A DNA stretch of 13,944 nucleotides from Acetobacteraceae bacterium. Lineage in GTDB: Bacteria > Pseudomonadota > Alphaproteobacteria > Acetobacterales > Acetobacteraceae. Shown here piece after piece: positions 1-7,568 of the stretch (positions within the stretch are counted from its first letter, which is position 1; each line of letters begins with the position of its first letter). The translations under genes were made by a program, and so were the position numbers. The notes below the pieces were generated by a model. It saw only the letters and a list, made by a program, of their open reading frames with translations. It did no database searches and was not told where the DNA came from. The stretch covers positions 1 through 13,944 of the forward strand of contig CANFIE010000055.1 of assembly GCA_947446625.1 (NCBI GenBank), read 5' to 3'.

Positions 1-1102
1 GATAGGCATCCACCGGCGGCGTATGCGTCAGTACGCCCAGCACATTGGCGTGGATGGCCTGGAAGCCATAGACGCTGGCCAACACCTTGGTGCCCGCCAT
101 GGTGGGAATGAAGGGGCCGAAGGTGGAGAGATAGGCGCCCATCTCGGCATAATTCTTGGTACGCAGCGCCAGGAATTTCCCGTTCGCATCCAGCGCCAGG
201 GCGCATTCGGTGATGTTGGCGCGGCCCTGCGTGTCGCTGAGGAAGGCTTCGCTGCGGTCCGACGTCCACTTCACCGCCCGGCCCAGCGCGCGGGAGGCGA
301 ACAGCGTCAGCACATGCTCGGGGTAGAGGAACAGCTTCATGCCGAAGCCACCGCCCACATCCGGCGTTACCACGCGAAACTTGTCCTCGGGCAGCTTAAA
401 TACGGCGCCGGCCAGCAGGCCCTTCACCAGCCAACTGCCCTGGGTATTGGTGTGCAGGGTGAATTTCTGCTCGGCGGCGTCATAGCTGCCCAGGGCCGCA
501 CGGGCTTCCATGGAGGCAACCACCACGCGGTTATTCACCAGCCGCCGGGTCACCACATGCGCGGCCTGGGCGAACAGCGCGTCAGTCTTCGCCTTGTCGC
601 CTACTTCCCAGTCGAAGCACAGGTTGCCGGTGCCGGCCCAAACCTCGGGCTGGCCAGCGTCAAGCGCCGTCGCCAGGTCAGTGGCCGAGGGCAACTCGAC
701 GTAGCCAACTTCGATGGCTTCGGCGGCGTCGCGGGCCTGCTGCACCGTCTCGGCCACCACGAAGGCCACGGGGTCGCCCACATGCCGCACCTGGCCATTG
801 GCCAGCGCCGGGCGCGGCGTCTCGGCGCGCTTGGAGCCATCGCGATTCTTCAGCGGCACGGCGCAGGGCAGGTCGCCCAGCTCGGACATCTCGGCATGGG
901 TGAACACGCCCAGCACGCCCGGCATTGCCTTGGCGGCGCTGGTGTCGATGCTGGTGATCTTCGCCGCTGCGTGCGGGCTGCGAAGCACATAGCCATAGCC
1001 CTGACCGGGCTGGTTGATGTCGTCGGTATAGCGCCCGCCGCCCTTCAGCAGGCGGGGGTCCTCTACACGCCGTAGCGGCTGGCTGAGCCCGAACTTGGCC
1101 AT
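1..1102 (-). CDS. CoxL/xanthine dehydrogenase-type molybdopterin-binding subunit (N-terminal half, cut by window edge)
   Basis: This is the large molybdenum-cofactor subunit of a xanthine dehydrogenase/CO dehydrogenase-family hydroxylase. Such subunits work with a small 2Fe-2S and a medium FAD subunit to oxidise purines, aldehydes, aromatics or CO. The 367 codons visible are about half of the usual 750-800 residues. The start MAKFGLSQPLRRVEDPRLL is typical of the family, with R12-E14-D15-P16 opening the hammerhead domain. PGVLGVFTHAEM (61-72) and HVGDPVAFVVAET (107-119) belong to the same domain. MEARAA (198-203) stands for the family's MEPR, and VGGGFGMK (249-256) is the molybdopterin-binding glycine loop. 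The frame leaves the window right after PVDAY, where form II enzymes continue with RGAGR; the one remaining base (C on this strand) suits an arginine codon. The catalytic Glu is not visible, so the substrate cannot be told. GGGAG lies about 8 nt before the ATG. The RND permease gene ends 64 nt upstream on the same strand, and no small or medium subunit lies upstream. Confidence 0.9.
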   Translation of the reverse strand, partial: MAKFGLSQPLRRVEDPRLLKGGGRYTDDINQPGQGYGYVLRSPHAAAKITSIDTSAAKAMPGVLGVFTHAEMSELGDLPCAVPLKNRDGSKRAETPRPALANGQVRHVGDPVAFVVAETVQQARDAAEAIEVGYVELPSATDLATALDAGQPEVWAGTGNLCFDWEVGDKAKTDALFAQAAHVVTRRLVNNRVVVASMEARAALGSYDAAEQKFTLHTNTQGSWLVKGLLAGAVFKLPEDKFRVVTPDVGGGFGMKLFLYPEHVLTLFASRALGRAVKWTSDRSEAFLSDTQGRANITECALALDANGKFLALRTKNYAEMGAYLSTFGPFIPTMAGTKVLASVYGFQAIHANVLGVLTHTPPVDAY

Positions 1103-1166
1103 GTCTCTGCTCCCAGATTTTCCGTGCGTTGCATCATCAGTCGCGTCGGGCGGGAAGGGAAGGGGC

Positions 1167-4100
1167 TCAGTGCCCCGTCGCCTGCCCCATGCCCATCATT
1201 GCTTTCAGCCGCTCGCGCAGCCATTGGAACACCACGTACAGCATTGGAATCATGAAAATCCCAATCACCGCCGCCGCTATCATGCCGCCGAACACCGGAG
1301 TGCCCACCGCCCGGCGCGACAGCGAGGCCGCGCCGGTGGCATAGACCAGCGGCACCAGACCCAGCACGAAGGCAATGCTGGTCATCATCACCGCCCGGAA
1401 CCGGAGGCGGGAGCCTTCGACTGCGGCTTCAATGATACTTCGACCGCCCTTCTCCCGCGCTTCCTTGGCGAATTCGACAATCAGGATCCCGTTCTTCGCC
1501 GCCAGCGCGATCAGCACCACCAGGCCGATCTGGGCATAGACGTCCAGCGAAAGCCCAAAATACCAGATGGCGGTAAAGGAGCCGAGGCCGCCGACCATCA
1601 CGGAAAGCAGTACCGGCACCGGGATGGTCCAACTTTCATACAGAGCCACAAGGAACAGGTAGGCGAACAGGATGGCCAACCCGATGAGGATCTGCGTCTG
1701 CCCCGCCGCCTGCTTTTCCTGATAGGCGGTGCCGGTCCACTCAAACCCATAACCAGGGGGCAGGCTGCGGGCGGAAATCTCCTCCATGGCCAACAGGGCA
1801 TCACCGGAGGAAACGCCGGGCCGGCCCACGCCATTCAGCAGCACGCTGCGATAGTTGTTGTAGCGCTGAATGGTCTGCGGTCCGACGACGATGCGGGCAT
1901 CGGCGAAGGCGCGCAGCGGCACCATGTCACCACGCCGGTTGCGCACCCGCACCCGCCAGATATCCGGAATGTCGTTCCGATCGGTCGCCTCAGCCTGGAT
2001 ATTCACCTGCCAGGTACGACCGAACTGGTTGAAATCATTCACGTAGAACCCGCCAAGCGTGGCCTGCAGCGCGGTGAATACGTCACTGACCTGTACGCCG
2101 AGCGCCTGCGCCTTGTCGCGGTCCACATCCAGGTAAAGGCTCGGCGTGGTCGGGCTGAAGGTGGTGAATACCGCTGCCAGGCGTGGGTCCTGCCGGGTTG
2201 CCGCCATCAGGCCATAGGCCGTGGCACCAAGCTCGGCCGGGTCGCGGCCCTGATAGTCCTGCAACTGGTATTCAAACCCAGCGCCGGTGCCCAGGCCGAT
2301 GATGGGCGGGATGTTGAAGGCGAAGATATTCGCGGTACGAATCCCTGCCGTGGCCCCATAGGTGCGGCCGATGGCGGCGAAGACGCTGTCCTGCGCTGCG
2401 GTACGGTCGGCAAAGGGTTTCATCCGTGCCACCAGGAACGCGGCGTTTGACTGCGCGCCGCCATCGATCAGGCTGAAGCCGACAATGGCCAGCACATCCT
2501 GGATGGCGGTGTTCTGCTTCAAAATAGCTTCGACCTGGCTGGTTACCTCGCGCGTGCGGGAAACACTGGCGCCCTGCGGCAGTTGCAACTGCATGAAGAA
2601 GGCACCCTGGTCCTCCTGCGGCAGGAACCCCTGCGGCGTCTTACCGGCCATGAACCAGATGCCGCCTGCAAAGGCGACCGTCAGCACCACGCCCAGCACG
2701 GCCACTCGCACCAGGCGGGCCACGATGGCGGCATAGCCGTCTCGCACCCAGTCTATGCTGCGCAGCACATACTTGATGGGCCCGCGCTTCGGCCCGGTAT
2801 GGCGCAGCACCAGCACGCACAAGGCCGGGGAAAGCGTCAGCGCGTTGATGGCCGAAATGACCATGGCAGCGCTGATGGTGACGGCGAATTGGCGGAACAG
2901 CACGCCCGAGACGCCTGGAATGAAGCCCACCGGCACAAAGACCGAAAGCAGCACCAGCGTGATGGCGATGATCGGCCCGGTGATCTCGCCCATGGCGCGC
3001 TTTACCGCCTGGGCCGGGGTCAGGTCCGGGTGCTCCTCCAGCACCCGTTCCACATTCTCCACCACCACAATGGCGTCATCCACCACAATGCCAATGGCCA
3101 GCACCAGGGCCAGCAACGAGATGGTGTTGGCCGAATAGCCCACGGCCAGCAGCACGGCGAAGGTGCCAATCAGCGATACCGGCACCGCGATGGCCGGAAT
3201 GATTGTGGCGCGGAAGCTACCCAGGAACAGGTAGACCACGATTACCACCAGCACGAAGGCTTCCAGCAGCGTGCGCACCACCTCATGGATGGTGTCGCTG
3301 ACGAACTGGCTGGTGTCATACACTACGTTGTATTTCATGCCCTCGGGGAAGCGCTGGGCCAACTGGCCCAGCACCTTCCGATAGGCCTCCGCCACCTGCA
3401 CCGCGTTGGCGCCGGGCGACAGATATATACCCATGGAGACGTTAGGTCGGCCATTCAGCCGCGCCTCCACATCCATGCTGGCGGCGCCCAATTCCACTCG
3501 GGCCACATCCTTGATCCGCAGCACCGAGCCATCGGCATTGGCGCGCAGCACGATCTCGCCGAACTGGTCCGGGCTGGTCAGGCGGCCAAGCGTCTGGATA
3601 TTCAGCTGGAATTGCTGCGCCTCATCAATCGGCCGGGCGCCGATCCGGCCCACAGCGGCCTGGATGTTCTGCGCCTGAATGGCGGTGATGATGTCCTGCG
3701 GCGTCAGGTTGACGTTGATCAGGCGGTCAATCTCGAACCACACCCGCATGGAGTAGTCCTGGTTGGCGAAAAGCTGCGCCTGGCCCACGCCGGGAATGCG
3801 CGAAACTGCGTCCAGGATGTTGATGGTGATGTAGTTGGAGATGAACAGCGGGTCCTGCGCGCCATTCTCGGAATAGAAACTGGTGAAGGCCAGCACGGCG
3901 CTGGACTGCTTGCGCACCAGCACGCCGGAACGTTGCACCTCAGCCGGCAGGCGCGCCAGGATGGACTGCACCCGGTTGTTGACGTTCACCGTGTTGATGT
4001 CGGGGTTGGTGCCCAGCGCGAAGGTAACCGCCAGGCTGTAGGTGCCGTCATTGGCGCTGTTGCTGCGCATGTACAGCATGCGGTCGGCGCCGTTCACGGC

Positions 4101-4304
4101 GCTTTCCACCACCTGGCCCACGGTGCTTTCCACCACGGCGGCCGAGGCGCCGGGGTAGCGTGCCGTTACGCTTACCTGTGGCGGCACAATGTCAGGGAAT
4201 TGGCTGACGGGAATGACCATCATGGCCAGCATGCCGGCCATCGTCATCACAATGGCGATGACGATGGCCAACCGGGGCCGGTCAACGAATACCGAGGAGA
4301 TCAT
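1167..4304 (-). CDS. RND multidrug efflux permease, HAE1 family (AcrB/MexB-like)
   Basis: Inner-membrane proton/drug antiporter of the resistance-nodulation-division family; it would export hydrophobic compounds from the periplasm through an adaptor and an outer-membrane channel. Its 1045 residues match the usual 1030-1050. TM1 is at about 11-30, followed by a large periplasmic loop to about 340. TM2-TM6 occupy about 345-500, a second periplasmic loop about 555-870, and TM8-TM12 about 871-1028. The proton-relay residues are present: D409/D410 in VVDDAIVVVENVER (AcrB D407/D408), K937 in LAAKNGILIVEF (K940) and R970 before AVMMTS (R971). The N-terminus MISSVFVDRPRLA and the loop FPDIVPPQVSVTARYPGA are typical. 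The pocket stretch reads GFSLIDGGAQSN (609-620), so its drug range need not match AcrB. The adaptor gene ends 10 nt upstream, and its TGA lies inside the likely ribosome-binding site TGAGG, so the two are translationally coupled. I see no frameshift. The symbol is left blank because orthology to a named pump cannot be shown. Confidence 0.97.
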   Translation of the reverse strand: MISSVFVDRPRLAIVIAIVMTMAGMLAMMVIPVSQFPDIVPPQVSVTARYPGASAAVVESTVGQVVESAVNGADRMLYMRSNSANDGTYSLAVTFALGTNPDINTVNVNNRVQSILARLPAEVQRSGVLVRKQSSAVLAFTSFYSENGAQDPLFISNYITINILDAVSRIPGVGQAQLFANQDYSMRVWFEIDRLINVNLTPQDIITAIQAQNIQAAVGRIGARPIDEAQQFQLNIQTLGRLTSPDQFGEIVLRANADGSVLRIKDVARVELGAASMDVEARLNGRPNVSMGIYLSPGANAVQVAEAYRKVLGQLAQRFPEGMKYNVVYDTSQFVSDTIHEVVRTLLEAFVLVVIVVYLFLGSFRATIIPAIAVPVSLIGTFAVLLAVGYSANTISLLALVLAIGIVVDDAIVVVENVERVLEEHPDLTPAQAVKRAMGEITGPIIAITLVLLSVFVPVGFIPGVSGVLFRQFAVTISAAMVISAINALTLSPALCVLVLRHTGPKRGPIKYVLRSIDWVRDGYAAIVARLVRVAVLGVVLTVAFAGGIWFMAGKTPQGFLPQEDQGAFFMQLQLPQGASVSRTREVTSQVEAILKQNTAIQDVLAIVGFSLIDGGAQSNAAFLVARMKPFADRTAAQDSVFAAIGRTYGATAGIRTANIFAFNIPPIIGLGTGAGFEYQLQDYQGRDPAELGATAYGLMAATRQDPRLAAVFTTFSPTTPSLYLDVDRDKAQALGVQVSDVFTALQATLGGFYVNDFNQFGRTWQVNIQAEATDRNDIPDIWRVRVRNRRGDMVPLRAFADARIVVGPQTIQRYNNYRSVLLNGVGRPGVSSGDALLAMEEISARSLPPGYGFEWTGTAYQEKQAAGQTQILIGLAILFAYLFLVALYESWTIPVPVLLSVMVGGLGSFTAIWYFGLSLDVYAQIGLVVLIALAAKNGILIVEFAKEAREKGGRSIIEAAVEGSRLRFRAVMMTSIAFVLGLVPLVYATGAASLSRRAVGTPVFGGMIAAAVIGIFMIPMLYVVFQWLRERLKAMMGMGQATGH

Positions 4305-4314
4305 GTGCCGCGCC

Positions 4315-5487
4315 TCAGCCCGGGCGGCCAGCGGGGCCGGGGCGGGGTGCTGGCGGCGCCCCGGCAGGGGCCGCGTTCACCGGGCCGCCCGGCACCACCC
4401 GCTGCATGCCTTCCACAATCACCACATCGCCGGCGGCCACGCCGCGCTCAATCACTGCTTCGCCGGGCGTGCTGCGGCCCAGGGTTACATTGCGGCGCTC
4501 GGCCTTGGCACCCTCGCCCACCACGAAGACGAAGCTACCGCCCTGGTCCTGCAACACGGCGGCGCGTGGCAGGGTAATGGCCTGCACCGGCGCGGCACCT
4601 TCCACCGCCACGGTCACGAACTGCCCGTCCACCAACTCGCGGTCTCCGGCCGAGCCCGCCCGGGCCTGGCTGCGCAGCGGGTTGGGGATAAGCGCGCGAA
4701 CCAACAACGTGTCCATGTTGCGGTCCACCTGGGTGTCGATGAACTCGATCCGTCCGGCATGCGGGTAAATCGTGCCGTCAGTCAGCCGGATCCGCACCAC
4801 CACGGCATCAACTCCGCCGCGCGATTCGTATCGGTTGCGCAGTTCCAGCGCGCCGCGCTGGCTGACGGTGAAGGAAACCCGCATGGGGTCCTGGCTGACG
4901 ATGGTGGCCAGCGCATCACTGGTCGGCGCCACAACATTGCCAATGGCGTAGGTGGCGCGGCCAATCTTGCCGTCGATCGGCGCGGTTATGCCAGTATAGC
5001 CCAGGTTGATCTCAGCAATTCGTACCTGCGCCTGGGCGCCCAGCACATTGGCATTGGCGGTGCGCTCGGTGGCCTGGGCGGTATCCAGGGCCGCCTGAGT
5101 GCCAGTGCCGGTGCTTCGCAAATCCCGCGCGCGGGCCAGGGAAACCTGGGCATTGATCAACTGCGCCTGGGCGCTGGCAAGCTGTGCCCGGGCCTGCTCA
5201 AGCTGGGCCTCGAAGGGCGGGCGTTCGATATTGAACAGCACATCCCCGGCGCGGACTTCCTGGCCTTCGGCAAACCGGCGTTCCTGCAGAAAGCCGGTTA
5301 CGCGGGCGCGCAGATCAACGCGATACTGAGCCTCAATCCGGCCAACAAAGTCGGTGCTTTCCGTAACCGGCTTCATCGCTGCCACCATGGTGCCTACCGC
5401 CGGTGGTCCCTGCGGGCCGAATTGCGCCAGCGCGGGGCCGGACAACAACAGCATAAGGGCAAGGGCGGGCGCGGCTTGGCGCAACAT
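4315..5487 (-). CDS. RND efflux periplasmic adaptor (membrane fusion protein, AcrA/MexA-like)
   Basis: Periplasmic adaptor that joins the RND permease encoded just downstream to an outer-membrane channel. The start at 5487 gives 390 residues and an immediate signal peptide MLRQAAPALALMLLLSGPALA, likely cut at ALA|Q (residue 21). GGAG at 5499-5496 is spaced 8 nt from this ATG. An in-frame ATG at 5535 would put 16 non-signal residues first and is less likely. Domains in order: barrel-sandwich/lipoyl half motif YRVDLRARVTGFLQERRFAEG (56-76), written here only as a landmark beginning Y56; alpha-helical hairpin rich in Ala/Gln (about 92-160); second lipoyl half GYTGITAPIDGKIGRATYAIG (163-183), landmark GITAPIDGKIG; then beta-barrel and membrane-proximal domains to about 365. 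The tail is rich in Pro, Ala and Gly. Unlike AcrA and MexA there is no lipobox cysteine, and no cysteine at all in the protein, so it should be a soluble, non-lipidated periplasmic protein. Confidence 0.95.
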   Translation of the reverse strand: MLRQAAPALALMLLLSGPALAQFGPQGPPAVGTMVAAMKPVTESTDFVGRIEAQYRVDLRARVTGFLQERRFAEGQEVRAGDVLFNIERPPFEAQLEQARAQLASAQAQLINAQVSLARARDLRSTGTGTQAALDTAQATERTANANVLGAQAQVRIAEINLGYTGITAPIDGKIGRATYAIGNVVAPTSDALATIVSQDPMRVSFTVSQRGALELRNRYESRGGVDAVVVRIRLTDGTIYPHAGRIEFIDTQVDRNMDTLLVRALIPNPLRSQARAGSAGDRELVDGQFVTVAVEGAAPVQAITLPRAAVLQDQGGSFVFVVGEGAKAERRNVTLGRSTPGEAVIERGVAAGDVVIVEGMQRVVPGGPVNAAPAGAPPAPRPGPAGRPG

Positions 5488-5614
5488 GGGCAAGTCTCCG
5501 AGGCTGGGTTGGCATGTCGTCAGTCCTTCTCCCAAGTCAAGCGCGGGAGCGGCTATTCGGCCATTCGGCCCGGGCTGGCTTGCACATTGCCCATGCGGCA
5601 GGCAGCTTGCCGCT
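5488..5614. promoter_or_regulatory. Divergent intergenic region between the efflux operon and the SMP-30 gene
   Basis: This 127-nt gap must hold the promoters for both the leftward efflux operon and the rightward SMP-30/Bug genes. Visible elements: TTGACT on the minus strand at 5540-5535, a possible -35 for the efflux operon with only a poor -10 about 17 nt on; a tandem repeat ATTCGGCC twice (5555-5562 and 5563-5570); and an inverted repeat GCGGCA-N7-TGCCGC (5595-5600 and 5608-5613) right before the SMP-30 ATG. No efflux regulator (TetR, MarR or LysR) is encoded nearby. The assignments of promoter and operator are inference from position. Confidence 0.4.
5595..5613 (+). repeat. Inverted repeat just before the SMP-30 start codon
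   Basis: GCGGCA (5595-5600), a 7-nt loop, and TGCCGC (5608-5613) form a perfect 6-bp stem ending 1 nt before ATG 5615. It occupies the place where a ribosome-binding site would be expected and none is visible. It may be an operator or an mRNA hairpin that limits translation, or chance in GC-rich DNA. Confidence 0.35.
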
Positions 5615-6520
5615 ATGTGGCCCGCACCCCCCCGCGAACTTCAGGTTCGCCTGTTCTCCCGCATCCCTGAAGCCCTGCGCCGCCTGCGTCGCAGTACCTG
5701 GGCCGATCACAACCGCTTTGGCCAACCGGTCGACAGCTTTCTGGAAGGCCCGGCCTTCGATTCGGCCGGCCAGTTGCATGTGGTGGATATTCCCAACGGA
5801 CGGATCCTGCGCGTTGGCCCGGTGAACTGGCATGTGGTGGCAGAATATGATGGCTGGCCTAACGGTATGAAGGCTGGCCCCGCCCAGGGCGCTCATGCCG
5901 ATGCCATGCTGGTGGCCGATTATCGTCATGGCCTGCTCAGCCTGGATCCGGCCACTGGCGCCATGGCGCCGGTGCTCGAGACGGTGATGAGCGAAGGCTT
6001 CATGGGCCTGAACGACCTGGTGCTGGCCAAGGACGGCTCCATCCTGTTCACCGACCAAGGACAGACCGGGTTGCAGAACCCCGCCGGCCGGGTCTGGCGG
6101 CTCTGGCCTGATGGCCGGATCGACAAGCTCATCGGCAATGGCCCCAGCCCCAATGGCGTGGCGCTGAACAAGGCGCAGACCCACGCCTATGTGGCCATGA
6201 CCCGCAGTTGCGAGATCTGGCGCTTCGCCCTGCGGCCGGATGCCATCGTCGGCAAGGCACAGTGCTTCCACCGCATTCCCGCCGGCACCAGCGGGCCGGA
6301 TGGCATGACAGTAGACGCGCATGACCGCCTGTTTATTGCCAACCCTGGCCATGGCCAAGTGTGGGGCGTGAATGCGAAGGGGCATTGCATCTTCCGACTG
6401 GACTGCACCGCCTTTGGCACCCACCCCACCAATGTGGCCTTTGCGCCCGATGGCACCACGCTGCTGATCACCGAAAGTGGCACTGGCAGCGTGCTCGCGG
6501 CAGAAATCCCGCCGCCCTGA
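5615..6520 (+). CDS. SMP-30/gluconolactonase/LRE-family protein (probable lactonase)
   Basis: Six-bladed beta-propeller of the SMP-30/gluconolactonase family; members hydrolyse sugar or other lactones with a single divalent metal ion. The protein is 301 residues, the normal size. Family landmarks are FLEGPAFD (42-49) with metal ligand E44, VVDIPNGRILRV (56-67), MGLNDLVLAKDG (130-141) with N133, TDQGQTGLQNP (146-156), PSPNGVAL (177-184) with N180, GPDGMTVD (227-234) with D229, and ITESGTGSVL (285-294). E44, N180 and D229 correspond to the three metal ligands of human SMP-30, and N133 to a substrate-contact Asn. Family members commonly begin shortly before the V-x-L/F-x-R-x-P-E-A/S-L segment, here residues 11-21, which supports ATG 5615. 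No Shine-Dalgarno is visible before it and an inverted repeat sits there, so the exact start is uncertain. There is no signal peptide, so the protein should be cytoplasmic. A Bug-type binding protein follows 66 nt downstream and may be co-transcribed. The true substrate is unknown. Confidence 0.87.
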   Translation: MWPAPPRELQVRLFSRIPEALRRLRRSTWADHNRFGQPVDSFLEGPAFDSAGQLHVVDIPNGRILRVGPVNWHVVAEYDGWPNGMKAGPAQGAHADAMLVADYRHGLLSLDPATGAMAPVLETVMSEGFMGLNDLVLAKDGSILFTDQGQTGLQNPAGRVWRLWPDGRIDKLIGNGPSPNGVALNKAQTHAYVAMTRSCEIWRFALRPDAIVGKAQCFHRIPAGTSGPDGMTVDAHDRLFIANPGHGQVWGVNAKGHCIFRLDCTAFGTHPTNVAFAPDGTTLLITESGTGSVLAAEIPPP

Positions 6521-6586
6521 GACGATACGGCGGCGCCGCGGCGTGCTAGCCTGACGTGAAGGCAACGCCAAGAACCGGGGAACGCC

Positions 6587-7564
6587 ATGCCCAGCCGCCG
6601 CCACCTGCTGACCGCTGCCCTTGCCGCGCCGTTGTTGCCGTGCACCGCCCTGGCGCAATCGGCCGAATGGCCCAGCCGGCCGGTCAGGGTCATCATGCCC
6701 TATGCCGCTGGCGGTCCCACCGACATCATCTGCCGCCTGCTGTGCGATCGCCTGTCGCAGCGGCTGGGGCAGCGCTTCGTGGTGGAAAACCGTACCGGTG
6801 CTGGCGGGGCTATTGGCGCCAGCGCGGCGGCCAAGGCCGAAGCCGATGGCCATACCATCCTGTTCACCAATCTGGGCCACGCGGTGCTGCGGGCGCTTTA
6901 CAGCAGCCTGGACTTCAACCCCGAGCGGGATTTCCGCGCCGTCACCATTCTGGCGGAAAGCCCGATGGTGCTGCTGGTGCCGCCCAATTCGCCCTGGCGC
7001 AGCCTGGCGCAGTTTTTGGCCGAAATCCGCGCCAATCCGGGCAAGCACAGCTATGCCTCCACCGGCGGCGGCGGCGCGCTGCAACTGGTCTCGCTGAACT
7101 TCCTCCAGGCTGCCGGGTTGCAGATGCAGGAAGTGGCCTATCGCGGCAGCGCCCCGGCCGTACCGGACCTTACCACCGGCGCAGTCTCCATGATGATCGA
7201 TGCCGGGCCAACTGGCTTCCCCCTGGCGCAGAGCGGGCAGGTGCGCGCCCTGGCGGTATCCTCTCGCCAGCGCAGCGCGGTGATGCCGGACCTCCCCACC
7301 TTCGCCGAATCAGGCCTACCTGATGCCAGCTTCGTGGTGTGGCAAACCTTGCTGGTGCCGGCCGCAACGCCGGATGCCATCGTAAACCGGTTGCAGCGGG
7401 AAGTGGCGGCGATTCTGGCCGAACCGGCCATGCGCAACCGTCTGGTGGAAATGGGCGCCGAACGCCTGCTGGGCAACAGCCCGGCCGAGGCGCAGGCCTA
7501 TATCGCTGCGGAATTGACCCGCTGGACCGGCATTCTACGCGCCGCGGGTGTGCAACCGCAGTAG
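6587..7564 (+). CDS. Bug/TctC-family tripartite tricarboxylate transporter substrate-binding protein
   Basis: Periplasmic binding protein of the Bug (TctC) family; members bind carboxylates or amides and either feed TctAB-type transporters or act in sensing. The protein is 325 residues, normal for the family. The N-terminus MPSRRHLLTAALAAPLLP has a twin-arginine-like SRRHLL followed by a hydrophobic stretch, with likely cleavage at ALA|Q (residue 23). Landmarks: IMPYAAGGPTDIICR (36-50), VVENRTGAGGAIGA (65-78), which forms the ligand loop, SYASTGGGGALQL (155-167), AYRGSAPAVPDLTTGAV (184-200), and MPDLPTFAESG (233-243). GGGGA sits 5 nt before the ATG. The gene lies 66 nt after the SMP-30 gene on the same strand, and its stop is 4 nt from the stop of the convergent MFS gene. 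No tctA or tctB membrane genes are in the window, which is common for this expanded family. The ligand cannot be read from the sequence; an organic acid or lactone product is an inference from the neighbours. Confidence 0.93.
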   Translation: MPSRRHLLTAALAAPLLPCTALAQSAEWPSRPVRVIMPYAAGGPTDIICRLLCDRLSQRLGQRFVVENRTGAGGAIGASAAAKAEADGHTILFTNLGHAVLRALYSSLDFNPERDFRAVTILAESPMVLLVPPNSPWRSLAQFLAEIRANPGKHSYASTGGGGALQLVSLNFLQAAGLQMQEVAYRGSAPAVPDLTTGAVSMMIDAGPTGFPLAQSGQVRALAVSSRQRSAVMPDLPTFAESGLPDASFVVWQTLLVPAATPDAIVNRLQREVAAILAEPAMRNRLVEMGAERLLGNSPAEAQAYIAAELTRWTGILRAAGVQPQ

Positions 7565-7568
7565 TCGG

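Noticed and set aside
23..1075. 350-codon open frame on the plus strand
   Set aside because: It is the antisense shadow of the CoxL-type subunit, whose minus-strand frame runs unbroken to the window edge with the VGGGFGMK loop.
1162..1176. GGGGC-TCAGT-GCCCC hairpin at the stop of the RND permease as a terminator
   Set aside because: The stem is only 5 bp, overlaps the stop codon and has no T-run downstream, so it does not exceed what chance gives in GC-rich DNA.
1095..2450. 451-codon open frame on the plus strand
   Set aside because: It is antisense to the C-terminal half of the RND permease, with low-complexity His/Gln/Arg-rich sequence and no recognisable domain.
2583..4577. 664-codon open frame on the plus strand
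   Set aside because: It lies antisense to the well-supported RND permease and adaptor, is rich in His, Gln and Gly as expected for a shadow frame in GC-rich DNA, and shows no family motif.
5488..5535. Upstream in-frame ATG at 5535 for the efflux adaptor
   Set aside because: It would place 16 polar residues before an obvious signal peptide; the ATG at 5487 has GGAG at 8 nt and starts directly with the signal sequence.
5354..5614. N-terminal extension of the SMP-30 frame to 5354
   Set aside because: The extension overlaps the divergent adaptor gene and its signal peptide, and family members begin near residue 1 as placed at 5615.
6530..6539. GCGGCGCCGC palindrome between the SMP-30 and Bug genes as a terminator
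   Set aside because: It has no loop and no T-run; a GC palindrome of this size is common at this composition.
6638..6646. Lipobox at C19 of the Bug protein
   Set aside because: The preceding residues (L-L-P) do not fit the lipobox consensus, and a better signal peptidase I site, ALA|Q, follows at residue 23.
5537..7084. 515-codon open frame on the minus strand
   Set aside because: It runs antisense through both the SMP-30 gene and the start of the Bug gene, which carry clear family motifs on the plus strand; its own translation has none.
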